Positions 1-7,436 of a stretch of 64,000 nucleotides of DNA are shown in pieces (position 1 is the first letter of the stretch; each line of letters opens with the position of its first letter). The notes beneath the pieces were generated by a model. That model was given only the letters and a program-made list of their open reading frames with translations, was not told the DNA's origin and searched no databases. The position numbers and the translations under genes were made by a program. The DNA comes from Phycisphaerales bacterium (lineage in GTDB: Bacteria > Planctomycetota > Phycisphaerae > Phycisphaerales > UBA1924). Location of the stretch: NCBI GenBank assembly GCA_020849105.1, contig JADLGW010000058.1, positions 124,001 to 188,000 on the forward strand, read 5' to 3'.

Positions 1-1
1 C

Positions 2-1012
2 TACAACGAAAAACTCTTCAAGCGCAACTACAAGGACCCGGTCCTGGTGGCGTGCGCCGACGGCGTGGGGACCAAACTCAAGGTCGCCGGTGAACTGGGC
101 GTGTACGACACCATCGGCATCGACCTGGTGGCGATGAACGTCAACGACATGATCGTGCAGGGGGCCGAGCCGCTGCTCTTCCTGGACTACATCGCCGTGC
201 CCAGGGTGGACTCCGTCATGCTTACAGCACTGGTCCGCGGCGTGGCGGAGGGGTGCCGGATCGCCGGGTGTGCGCTGCTCGGGGGCGAGACGGCCGAGAT
301 GCCGGACGTCTACCCGCCGGGCGAGTTCGACCTGGCGGGCTTCGCGGTGGGGGTTGTGGACCTGGAGCGGGCGGTGAACCCCTGCCGCGTGCGGCCGGGC
401 GATGTCGTGCTCGGGCTGGGCAGCGACGGCATCCACTCCAATGGCTACACGCTTGTCCGGAAGATCGTGTCGCACGCGGGGCTGGACCTGCGGGCGGTGT
501 ACGAGGAACTGGGCGGGAAGGCGTACGCAGAGGGCGCGGACGGGGCGCGGAGCGTGCCGAGTCGGGCCGCGGGCCGGGCCGGGGCGACGGGCACCCGCGG
601 CGCGAGGGCGCGGCCGACGCTGGGTCAGGTGCTGCTGACCCCGACGCGCATCTATGCGCAGCCCATCGTCAAACTCCAGCGCGACTACAAGGTGAAGAAG
701 GTCATCAGCGGCATGGCCCACATCACCGGCTCGGGCATGGACGGCAATCTGTGCCGGGCGCTCAACACGCGCGTGGACGCCGTGATCGACTGGTCGTCGT
801 GGCCGGTGCCGCCGGTCTTCCGCTTCCTCCAGAGGCACGGCGGCGTGGCCGAGGCGGAGATGCGCCGGGTCTTCAACATGGGCATCGGCTACTGCCTGAT
901 CGTCCGCCCCGACTTCGCCGACTCGATCGCCGCCCGGCTGAAGAAACTCGGCGAACGGGTCTACCGCATCGGGAAGATCGTCAGGGGCAGGGGTGACGTT
1001 CGGGCGGGCTGA
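2..1012 (+). CDS. purM: PurM, phosphoribosylformylglycinamidine cyclo-ligase (5'-truncated)
   Basis: This enzyme makes aminoimidazole ribonucleotide from FGAM with ATP in purine synthesis, in the cytosol. The reading frame is open from base 2, so the true start lies before the window. Family signatures are clear: DGVGTKLK near the visible start, NDMIVQGAEPLLFLDY, and GGETAEMP. The C-terminal lobe reads ISGMAHITGSG and ends at TGA. A Gly/Ala/Arg-rich stretch of about 30 residues (near 530-620) sits between the two lobes before PTLGQVLLTPTRIY and looks like a low-complexity loop insertion. The next gene is convergent and starts its 3' end 52 nt away. Confidence 0.95.
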   Translation, partial: YNEKLFKRNYKDPVLVACADGVGTKLKVAGELGVYDTIGIDLVAMNVNDMIVQGAEPLLFLDYIAVPRVDSVMLTALVRGVAEGCRIAGCALLGGETAEMPDVYPPGEFDLAGFAVGVVDLERAVNPCRVRPGDVVLGLGSDGIHSNGYTLVRKIVSHAGLDLRAVYEELGGKAYAEGADGARSVPSRAAGRAGATGTRGARARPTLGQVLLTPTRIYAQPIVKLQRDYKVKKVISGMAHITGSGMDGNLCRALNTRVDAVIDWSSWPVPPVFRFLQRHGGVAEAEMRRVFNMGIGYCLIVRPDFADSIAARLKKLGERVYRIGKIVRGRGDVRAG

Positions 1013-1064
1013 GACGTGTCCACAGCCCGGGCCGGCCCATCCCGCGGTCGCGCGCAGCCCGGAC

Positions 1065-2318
1065 CTACACGGCCGCGTCCCCGCACACGTCGCTGGCGCC
1101 GGGGCCGTAGCGGATCACGTTCTTGCCCTCGCGCTTGCTGCGCATGGCCCGCTGGTCCGCGGCCGCGAGCAGTTCGTCCGGCGTGCGCCCGTCCCAGGGG
1201 TATGTGGACAGGCCGCCCGACACCGTGAGCGCGCCGGGCGCCTCCAGGCCGAGTTTGGGGAACCGCTTGCCGCCGACTTCGGCCTGGAACCGGATGGCCA
1301 TGTCGAAGACCGACTTCGGCGGCGTGCTGCCCGCGGCGCGGGGCCCCTCGGGGTCATGGAAGACCACCGCGAACTCGTCCCCGCCGATCCGGCAGACACG
1401 GTCGCTCGGGCGGATCACGCTTTGGAGCAGCCGCACGGTCTCCTTCAGGATCAGGTCGCCCGCGGCGTGGCCGTAACGGTCGTTGAAGGTCTTCAGGTCG
1501 TCCACGTCAAAGACCAGGACGGTGATCGCGCGGCGCTGGTCCTGCGCCTGCTCCAGCACGGACGACAGGAACAGGTCAAAGTACCGGCGGTTGTACGCCC
1601 CCGTCAGGGCATCGACAAACGCCGCCTCGCGCAGTTGGACGTGCTGGTCGCGCAGGGCCATCCACGCCCCGAGCCAGTCCGCGTGCGGGGCAAGGACGGC
1701 GGACTCGATGCCCGTGCACTCCAGCGCCCCGAAAATCCTCCCGCGCCAGGCGACCGGTGATCCGGACGGCGCCTGGCCCAGCACGAACGCCGCGTCAGCC
1801 CTGCCGAGCCGCTCACGCACGATCTGCACCGCCGCCTCGGTCAGGTCCTGCCCGCTCAGCATGAGGCGTACCAGCGACCCGTCACCGGCGCGCGCCGGTT
1901 CGGGCGGCGCCGCGATCTCGGGAGCGGGTTCGTCCGCGGTCGGGGCCCGCTCCGCCGTTGCCGCGCCCCGGATGATCCGGCGCAGCACCTCCGCCTCCTC
2001 ATCGGCCCGCACGGTCCCGTCCAGCCCCGGTCGCTGCCCGCCCACCCCCAGCACACGGACGCGGGGGTCCAGGCTCCGCAGGGCGTCCATGAACTCCGCC
2101 TCCGGGGTCTCTCCATCGGCAACGATGACGACCGACCGGCCGCCGCCGTTCCACGGCTCGGAGAGTTCCCCGACCGCCTCCACACGGTTCTTGACCCGCA
2201 CCAGTTCCACGCCGGGGTCCAGGCGCAGCCGCGCGTCGAGCCCGGTCCTGCCCACAAGAATCACGCGAACGTCCGCCCCGTGATGACCCGCGCCGTTCTG
2301 TGCTTCCACTTGGTTCAA
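1065..2318 (-). CDS. GGDEF-domain protein, probable diguanylate cyclase
   Basis: The C-terminal half is a GGDEF domain, which makes cyclic di-GMP from two GTP. The catalytic signature RIGGDEFAVVF has GGDEF at residues 312-316. An intact inhibitory I-site, RPSD at 303-306, sits exactly five residues before it, so product feedback inhibition is expected. The N-terminal ~100 residues (VRVILVGRTGLDARL...) look like a receiver fold but I see no clear phospho-acceptor Asp. A middle region around 150-240 could be GAF-like. No membrane segment is visible, so it is probably cytosolic. Its start overlaps the stop of the upstream gene by 4 nt, indicating translational coupling. Confidence 0.88.
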   Translation of the reverse strand: MNQVEAQNGAGHHGADVRVILVGRTGLDARLRLDPGVELVRVKNRVEAVGELSEPWNGGGRSVVIVADGETPEAEFMDALRSLDPRVRVLGVGGQRPGLDGTVRADEEAEVLRRIIRGAATAERAPTADEPAPEIAAPPEPARAGDGSLVRLMLSGQDLTEAAVQIVRERLGRADAAFVLGQAPSGSPVAWRGRIFGALECTGIESAVLAPHADWLGAWMALRDQHVQLREAAFVDALTGAYNRRYFDLFLSSVLEQAQDQRRAITVLVFDVDDLKTFNDRYGHAAGDLILKETVRLLQSVIRPSDRVCRIGGDEFAVVFHDPEGPRAAGSTPPKSVFDMAIRFQAEVGGKRFPKLGLEAPGALTVSGGLSTYPWDGRTPDELLAAADQRAMRSKREGKNVIRYGPGASDVCGDAAV

Positions 2319-2968
2319 CCGTGCCCCCGGTCCTGTTCGGGCTGTTCCGAGAGGAGCATCTCCAACTCCTCCGCCGAGAGCAGTGGCCGCGGCTTGGCCG
2401 GTGATTCCGCCCCCTCGGGTCCGGGATCATCGTCCTGAACCGCCCCGCGCTCGACCCCTGAATCATCCGAAAGACGGAGGACCGGTGCCCGCCGGGGCGC
2501 AATATTTTCACGCTCGCGAGGTCCGGTCCCCTGATCCGGCCCCCCGATCCGGGCGATCGTGCCGCTATCGCCGATCCCGCCGCCGGGACGGACGACAATC
2601 GGCGGCATGCCGTTATCGGACTTGCCCGCGGGCGGTTGCTCCCACCGTTCCACATCGGTCTCAACGACTCCGCGCAGTTGCGGGTTCGCCGAAGCCTCGT
2701 ACATCCAGATCGCGGCCCGCGGGGCGTAGGTCCACGCCGCTCGAACGAGGTCGGCCGCGCCCGCGTGCGTGGATGGTTCCACCAGGAGCAGCACGGGCGG
2801 CGTTCCGGGCCCGCCGCCGGGCCCGCGGTGCAGGCGGCACAGGGTGGCCAGTGCCCGGTAGGGGTCCAGAACCTCCGTCACGATGACGCGCCTGCGTGCG
2901 AGCGCCTCGGCGAGCGCCTGCGGCGCCGAGCGCCAGAGCACGCAGCGGGCGGCTTGCTGATCCTCCAT
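2315..2968 (-). CDS. Hypothetical protein coupled to the diguanylate cyclase
   Basis: The product is 217 aa with no named domain that I recognise. Residues 1-100 (CVLWRSAPQALAEALARR, then VLLLVEPSTHAGAADLVRAA) alternate hydrophobic strands and amphipathic helices like a receiver or Rossmann fold, but lack a convincing Asp. Residues 110-190 are Gly/Pro/Arg-rich and probably disordered. A short acidic helix (LSAEELEMLLSEQ) ends the protein. It overlaps the GGDEF gene by 4 nt (ATGA), so the two are likely made together, and it may be a partner or regulator of the cyclase. It begins 15 nt after murG ends. Confidence 0.7.
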   Translation of the reverse strand: MEDQQAARCVLWRSAPQALAEALARRRVIVTEVLDPYRALATLCRLHRGPGGGPGTPPVLLLVEPSTHAGAADLVRAAWTYAPRAAIWMYEASANPQLRGVVETDVERWEQPPAGKSDNGMPPIVVRPGGGIGDSGTIARIGGPDQGTGPRERENIAPRRAPVLRLSDDSGVERGAVQDDDPGPEGAESPAKPRPLLSAEELEMLLSEQPEQDRGHG

Positions 2969-2983
2969 GATGAGCGCATCGTA

Positions 2984-4168
2984 TCACGGACGGCCCGCGA
3001 GCCCCACGGGATGCGGGGTCTCATTGCCTGCCAGCAGGAGCCGGGCCACGCGCTGCGCTCCATCCACCGGGCCCAACCGGGCCAGGGCCGCCCCCATCTC
3101 CGATCGCGCGGCGGCATCCTTCATCAGTTCCACAATGACACGGCCCGCTCCCGGCAGGTTCGCGGATTCCTCGATTCGGTCCGTTGCGATCACGGCGCCC
3201 CCAGCCGCCTCCAGCGGCCGGGCATTGAACCTCTGGTGCTGGTCCCTGTGGTACGGGTAGGGCAGGAAGACGGTCGGCACCCGTGATGCCCAGGCCTCCG
3301 CGACGCTCCCGGCGCCGGCCCGGCTCACCGCCAGGTCGGCAGCGCCCCAGGCCAGGCCCATGCGATCGAAGAACGGCTGAACGAGCGCCGGCACACCGGC
3401 CCCGGTGTACGCGGCACGCACCGCGTCGTCCTCACCTCGGCCGGTCTGGTGGATGACCTGCCATGGGTACCCCGCCACTCCGTGGCGGTCCTGAATCCGC
3501 GACGGTGCCGCGGGGTACCCAAAGGCGCCCCGCTCGCGAGCGAGCAGGGCCATCATCAGCCGGTTGATCGACCGGGCGCCCTGGCTCGCCCCCGTGACCA
3601 GCAGTGTTGGCAGGTCCGGAGCGAGGCCGAGGGCCGTTCGGCACTCCGGCTTCGGCATCGAGTTGATCGCCGCCTTGCGGACGATCGGCGGCACGACTGG
3701 CCATGATTCGTCCGCGACCGGCGTGCTCGTGACGATGCGGGCCGCGTGCCGCGCGATCCAGCGGTTGGCCCTGCCCGGCACGGCGTCGAGGTTGACGAGT
3801 GTCACCGTGCAGCGTTCGGCCCGGGCGGCCTGCACACAGGGAGCGGCGACGAACCCTCCCATGGCCACGAGGTGAACCGGCGCCCCACCGGCCGCCTCGC
3901 GGCGGATCACGGTTCGCGCGGCCCGCACCGACCTTCCCCAGGACCGCGCGAACCTCAGCAAGCCCCGCGGGCGGAGCGACATCGGGGCCGCGGGGATCGC
4001 GTCGAACTCCACGCCCTCCCTGCCCAGGATTTCCGCGTCGAGCGGACGGGTGGAGCAGAGGAACACGCATCGCGCGGGGGCGATGGCCTCGAGTTGCTCC
4101 TTGATCGCCAGGCCCGGGTACAGGTGCCCGCCCGTGCCGCCGCCGGCGAGCGCGACAACCGGGGTCAC
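2984..4168 (-). CDS. murG: MurG, lipid II synthase (GlcNAc transferase)
   Basis: MurG transfers GlcNAc from UDP-GlcNAc to lipid I on the inner face of the cytoplasmic membrane, giving lipid II for peptidoglycan. The glycine-rich loop GGGTGGHLYP at residues 9-18 is diagnostic. A second GT-B domain follows, with TGASQGARSINRL and the SRAGAGSVAEAWA nucleotide-sugar motif near residue 280. The length, 394 aa, is slightly long for the family. The start is GTG, overlapping the ftsW stop by 4 nt (GTGA), so translation is probably coupled. The pairing of ftsW and murG is a classic division/cell-wall gene neighbourhood and argues that this planctomycete makes peptidoglycan. Confidence 0.95.
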   Translation of the reverse strand: MTPVVALAGGGTGGHLYPGLAIKEQLEAIAPARCVFLCSTRPLDAEILGREGVEFDAIPAAPMSLRPRGLLRFARSWGRSVRAARTVIRREAAGGAPVHLVAMGGFVAAPCVQAARAERCTVTLVNLDAVPGRANRWIARHAARIVTSTPVADESWPVVPPIVRKAAINSMPKPECRTALGLAPDLPTLLVTGASQGARSINRLMMALLARERGAFGYPAAPSRIQDRHGVAGYPWQVIHQTGRGEDDAVRAAYTGAGVPALVQPFFDRMGLAWGAADLAVSRAGAGSVAEAWASRVPTVFLPYPYHRDQHQRFNARPLEAAGGAVIATDRIEESANLPGAGRVIVELMKDAAARSEMGAALARLGPVDGAQRVARLLLAGNETPHPVGLAGRP

Positions 4169-5487
4169 GTCAGAGCCCGGAGCGCAAGCGACGGGTCTTT
4201 CACGGGCGGGAGCGCGAGCGACGGGTCCGACAGAGCCGGGAGCGCGAGCGACCGGTCCCGATTCTCACCCCGCGCTTGCGCTTGGGGCTCTGAAAGAGCC
4301 CGCCGATCAATCGCGATCAGCACGCCGAGCGACGCGGCGGTGACGATCCACCCCGTGCCGCCGGCGCTCAGGAGCGGGAGCGCGATCCCCTTGGTCGGGG
4401 CCATGCCGGTGACGACCGCGATGTTGATGAGGGCCTGGAGCCCGAGGGTCGCGGTGATTCCCAGCCCGATGAGTTTGAGCACCGGGCTCTGTTCCCGACG
4501 GACGATTGCCAGCCCGGCCCACACGAGGGCCGCGTAGAGCCCGATGACCAGGGCTGCCCCCGCGACGCCCAGTTCCTCGCAGATGACCGCGAACAGGAAG
4601 TCCGTGTGGTCCTCCAGCAGGTACCCGAACTTCTGGAGCCCGTACCCAAGTCCGCGCCCGGCCCCCTGGCCCCCGGCGACCGCGGCCATGGACTGGATCA
4701 TGTGGTACCCGGCGCCCTGCGGATCGGCGTACGGGTCCAGGAACGTGGTGAGGCGCTGCACGCGGTACGGGTTGGTGATGACCAGCCCGATGAACCCGGC
4801 CACGGCGGGAGGGACGAACGAAAGGAAGTGCCAGGCCTTCGCCCCGCCGGCCATGAGTACGACGCACGCCGAGAGCCCGATGAGCACGCCCGTGCCCAGG
4901 TCCTCGTATGCCACGCCGCCCGCGACCAGCCCCGCGGCCAGCAGCCCGGGGATAAGCCCTCGCCGGAAGGTCGGCATGAGGAGCGGGCGGGACGCCGCGT
5001 AGCAGGCGACGATGGCGATCAGCCCCCACTTGGCGATCTCGCTGGGCTGCACGGAGATCACCCGCAGCCCAGGGATCGGCAGCGAAATCCAGCGGCTCGA
5101 ACCGTTGACCGCCCTTCCCAGCCCGGGCCAGAAGGACATCGAGACGACGAGCAGCAGCACCGTCGCCCCGAGGGTCAGGACGCGCAAACCCCGCGCGGGT
5201 TCGGTCGATGCCCGTTCCGCGAGCCCCGCGAGCCACCCGACCGGAGCAAAGAGCGTGGCCGCCGCCATTGCGACCAGGGCCAGGCCCATGTACAGGGCGG
5301 ACCGCGAGAGGAACACCGAGGCCATCGTGGCCCCGACGCCGTGGTCCATGGGCAACGCCGCCTGCCCGACCGGGATCAGTTCGATGGGGGCGACCTCCAT
5401 CCGGGCGGAGGTAACCATGACAACACCGAGCGTGAGCAGGGCGACGACGCAGAGCGCGACGACGTGTCCGGGGCGCAGGTCGGGCAT
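4165..5487 (-). CDS. ftsW: FtsW/RodA (SEDS) peptidoglycan glycosyltransferase
   Basis: This is a polytopic SEDS protein of about 10 membrane helices. Typical stretches include QPSEIAKWGLIAIVACYAA, the conserved loop DPYADPQGAGYHMIQS, and ATGLGLQALINIAVV-like helices near the end. Placement beside murG favours FtsW over RodA. I chose the ATG at 5487 (MPDLRPGHVV); upstream codons read through two palindromes and carry no family similarity. The last ~38 residues (SEPQAQAR onward, with DPSLALP repeated) are encoded by dispersed repeat DNA and are not part of the normal family. They probably form a flexible cytoplasmic tail. Confidence 0.9.
   Translation of the reverse strand: MPDLRPGHVVALCVVALLTLGVVMVTSARMEVAPIELIPVGQAALPMDHGVGATMASVFLSRSALYMGLALVAMAAATLFAPVGWLAGLAERASTEPARGLRVLTLGATVLLLVVSMSFWPGLGRAVNGSSRWISLPIPGLRVISVQPSEIAKWGLIAIVACYAASRPLLMPTFRRGLIPGLLAAGLVAGGVAYEDLGTGVLIGLSACVVLMAGGAKAWHFLSFVPPAVAGFIGLVITNPYRVQRLTTFLDPYADPQGAGYHMIQSMAAVAGGQGAGRGLGYGLQKFGYLLEDHTDFLFAVICEELGVAGAALVIGLYAALVWAGLAIVRREQSPVLKLIGLGITATLGLQALINIAVVTGMAPTKGIALPLLSAGGTGWIVTAASLGVLIAIDRRALSEPQAQARGENRDRSLALPALSDPSLALPPVKDPSLALRALT
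4179..4257. repeat. Three 30-bp direct repeats coding the FtsW tail
   Basis: A 19-bp core close to GGAGCGCGAGCGACGGGTC occurs at 4179-4197, 4209-4227 and 4239-4257, an exact 30-bp period. A related block at 4273-4294 is close to the reverse complement of the 27-bp repeat at 15058-15111. Because the period is a multiple of three, the array reads in frame as DPSLALP-type decapeptides at the end of ftsW. Confidence 0.85.
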
Positions 5488-5517
5488 GGGCCAACCAGTA
5501 TCGGCGGAATCGTGCCT

Positions 5518-5581
5518 CCGACCGCTGCTTTGAGCGGTCGGTGTGTCCCGGTGCACCGACCGTGCAAAGCCACGGTCGGTG
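5518..5581. repeat. Two adjacent perfect hairpins between rimO and ftsW
   Basis: The first palindrome spans 5518-5541, with 9-bp perfect arms (CCGACCGCT / AGCGGTCGG) around a GCTTTG loop. The second spans 5554-5581, with 11-bp perfect arms (CACCGACCGTG / CACGGTCGGTG) around CAAAGC, the reverse complement of the first loop. They look like two units of one REP-like family in opposite orientation. They fill the roughly 100-nt gap between rimO and ftsW and could modulate read-through or mRNA stability. Confidence 0.8.
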
Positions 5582-5587
5582 GCACGG

Positions 5588-7294
5588 TCATCGCGTCTTC
5601 AGCACCCTGAGCCCCACGCGCTTCGAGAGGTCCGCCGTCGGACGGGCGACCAGGTCGTACCCGTCGCTGCCGACGATGGCGCAGGGCACGAGTTCACCGG
5701 GCGCGAGGGATTCACGGCTCTGGACGTAGGTGACGGCGTCGATCTGCGGAGCCTGGAAGTAGGTGCGGCCCTCGTACAACGTGCCGCCGGCGCCGACGCC
5801 GCTCGTGGCGCGGGCGCGCGAGGTCGTGGCGCGGTCGATGAGCACGTCGAGCCGCACGCCGCTGTCCTCGGGCGAGTCCTCGTCGAACTGCTCCGCCAGG
5901 TAGGCCGCCTGCTCGTGGGCCAGGCGCTGCTGCAGGGCCATGAGCTCGCCGCGGCGGCGGGCCTTGACCTCGGCGGGCACGGCCAGGGCCGGGTCGCGCT
6001 CCATCGTCCCGGCGGGCGTGCCGTCCTCGCGCGAGTATTCGAACACCCCCATCGCCTCGAAGGCAGACTCCTCGACGAACTCGAGCAGTTGCCGGTGGTC
6101 GTCCTCGGTCTCGCCCGGGAAGCCGCTGATGAAGGTGGTGCGGATCGCCATGCCGGGGATGCGCTCCCGCAGCCGCGCGATCAACTCTCGCTGCTGCCCG
6201 GCCGTCACGCGCCGCCGCATCGCCGTCAGCATCCGGTCACTGGCGTGCTGGAGTGGGATGTCGATGTAGGGCAGGATCCGCCCACCCCCGCCCAGCATCG
6301 ACAGCGAGGCGATCGTGTCGATCATCTCGCCGCTGAAGGTGCTGGGGTAGGCGTACATGAGGCGGACCCAGCCGCGGGTCTCGCTCGCGGCGTCGCTCAC
6401 CGCCCGGAGCAGGTCGGGCAGGCCTTGTGTAGGTCGGTTCTCCGAACCGACTCCCATCCCGTCGGCTCGGAGAGCCGACCTACCCAGGTCGTCGCCGTAA
6501 CTCGTCGTGTCCTGCCCGATGAGGTTGAGTTCGAAGGCGCCGTCGCGGATGAGTTCGGCCGCTTCGGACACGATGCGGTCCAGTGGCTTGCTGCGCATCT
6601 TGCCGCGGATGCTGGGGATGGTGCAGAACGCGCAGTTCTGGTTGCAGCCCTCGCTGACGCGCAGGTAGGCGTAGTGCCTCGGCGTCAACCGCAGGCGCCC
6701 CCCGTCGTCCTCGAAGTACCCGATGCCCTTGCCGTCCTTGCCGCTCACGGTGAGCCCGGCGACGGACATGCCGCGGTCGCGGGCGGCCTGCAGGGCGTTG
6801 CCGGCGATCCAGTAGGGCGGGGTAGGTCGGCTCTCCGAGCCGACATGTGTCGAAGAGTCGGCTCGGAGAGCCGACCTACCCATGACCGCCTCGACGATCT
6901 TGTCCCGATCAAACACGCCGATCAGCGAGTCCACCCCCGGCGCCCATTCCAGGAGTTTGGCCCGGTGCCGCTGCACCAGGCACCCCGCGACGATCACCCG
7001 CTTGACCTGCCCGGCTTCCTTGGCCCGCAGCGCCTCGCCGATGACGCCGAGCGATTCCTCCTTCGAGGCCTCCAGGAACCCGCAGGTGTTGACGACCACC
7101 GCGTCCGCCCCGTCGAAGCCCGCGGCGGCGTCGTAGGACAGCGGCCTGAGGCCGCCCTGCGCCAGCAGCCCGAGCATCTTCTCGGAGTCCACCAGGTTCT
7201 TCGGGCAGCCGAGGCTGACGAAGGACACGGTGCGGATGTCGGGGTCGGCGGACACAGGGGCAAGCGTAGGGCTGGCCGGCGGGGAATCGGGCAA
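5588..7294 (-). CDS. rimO: RimO, ribosomal protein S12 methylthiotransferase
   Basis: RimO is a radical-SAM enzyme that methylthiolates an aspartate of ribosomal protein S12. The N-terminal domain has SLGCPKNLVDSE with Cys30. The radical-SAM triad CNQNCAFC gives Cys217, Cys221 and Cys224. A C-terminal TRAM-type domain follows (RLDVLIDRA to YDLVARP). The protein is 568 aa, longer than usual, because two insertions at about residues 139-158 and 271-289 (both beginning GRSALRAD and containing GSE-RPT) are encoded by palindromic elements that preserve the frame. These lie before and after the radical-SAM cysteines, in likely surface loops. It starts the minus-strand series leading to ftsW and murG. 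Confidence 0.93.
   Translation of the reverse strand: MPDSPPASPTLAPVSADPDIRTVSFVSLGCPKNLVDSEKMLGLLAQGGLRPLSYDAAAGFDGADAVVVNTCGFLEASKEESLGVIGEALRAKEAGQVKRVIVAGCLVQRHRAKLLEWAPGVDSLIGVFDRDKIVEAVMGRSALRADSSTHVGSESRPTPPYWIAGNALQAARDRGMSVAGLTVSGKDGKGIGYFEDDGGRLRLTPRHYAYLRVSEGCNQNCAFCTIPSIRGKMRSKPLDRIVSEAAELIRDGAFELNLIGQDTTSYGDDLGRSALRADGMGVGSENRPTQGLPDLLRAVSDAASETRGWVRLMYAYPSTFSGEMIDTIASLSMLGGGGRILPYIDIPLQHASDRMLTAMRRRVTAGQQRELIARLRERIPGMAIRTTFISGFPGETEDDHRQLLEFVEESAFEAMGVFEYSREDGTPAGTMERDPALAVPAEVKARRRGELMALQQRLAHEQAAYLAEQFDEDSPEDSGVRLDVLIDRATTSRARATSGVGAGGTLYEGRTYFQAPQIDAVTYVQSRESLAPGELVPCAIVGSDGYDLVARPTADLSKRVGLRVLKTR
6429..6483. repeat. Palindromic element inserted in frame in rimO (copy A)
   Basis: This 55-bp element is bounded by GTAGGTCGG at the left and CCGACCTAC at the right. 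The 23-nt end arms match as an inverted repeat with two mismatches, and each arm is itself a small hairpin (for example GTCGGCTC GGA GAGCCGAC). It codes residues about 271-289 of RimO. Confidence 0.88.
6822..6879. repeat. Palindromic element inserted in frame in rimO (copy B)
   Basis: This 58-bp element has perfect 23-nt inverted end arms (6822-6844 and 6857-6879) starting GTAGGTCGGCTCTCCGAG, each arm folding on itself. It is the same family as the copy at 6429-6483 and differs mainly in the central spacer. It codes residues about 139-158 of RimO, again without breaking the frame. Confidence 0.9.
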
Positions 7295-7436
7295 TCACCG
7301 GGAGTATCGGGAAGGGGCCTCGCCGTCTGATAACCCGGTTGGCCGCCGGCCTGCCCAAGGGCGCTGCCGCAACGTCCGATCTTCCGTATGCCGCGGCGCG
7401 GGGAACGCCCGCCCTTCGTGCGGCCCAGGGGGCGCG

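Noticed and set aside
5543..7330. Plus-strand frame (595 codons) opposite rimO
   Set aside because: RimO has intact Cys motifs and TRAM domain on the other strand; the opposing frame shows no domain.
7230..7436. An N-terminal extension of the PilZ-receiver protein
   Set aside because: It overlaps the rimO start on the other strand, lacks similarity, and ATG 7437 has an upstream AGGGGG.
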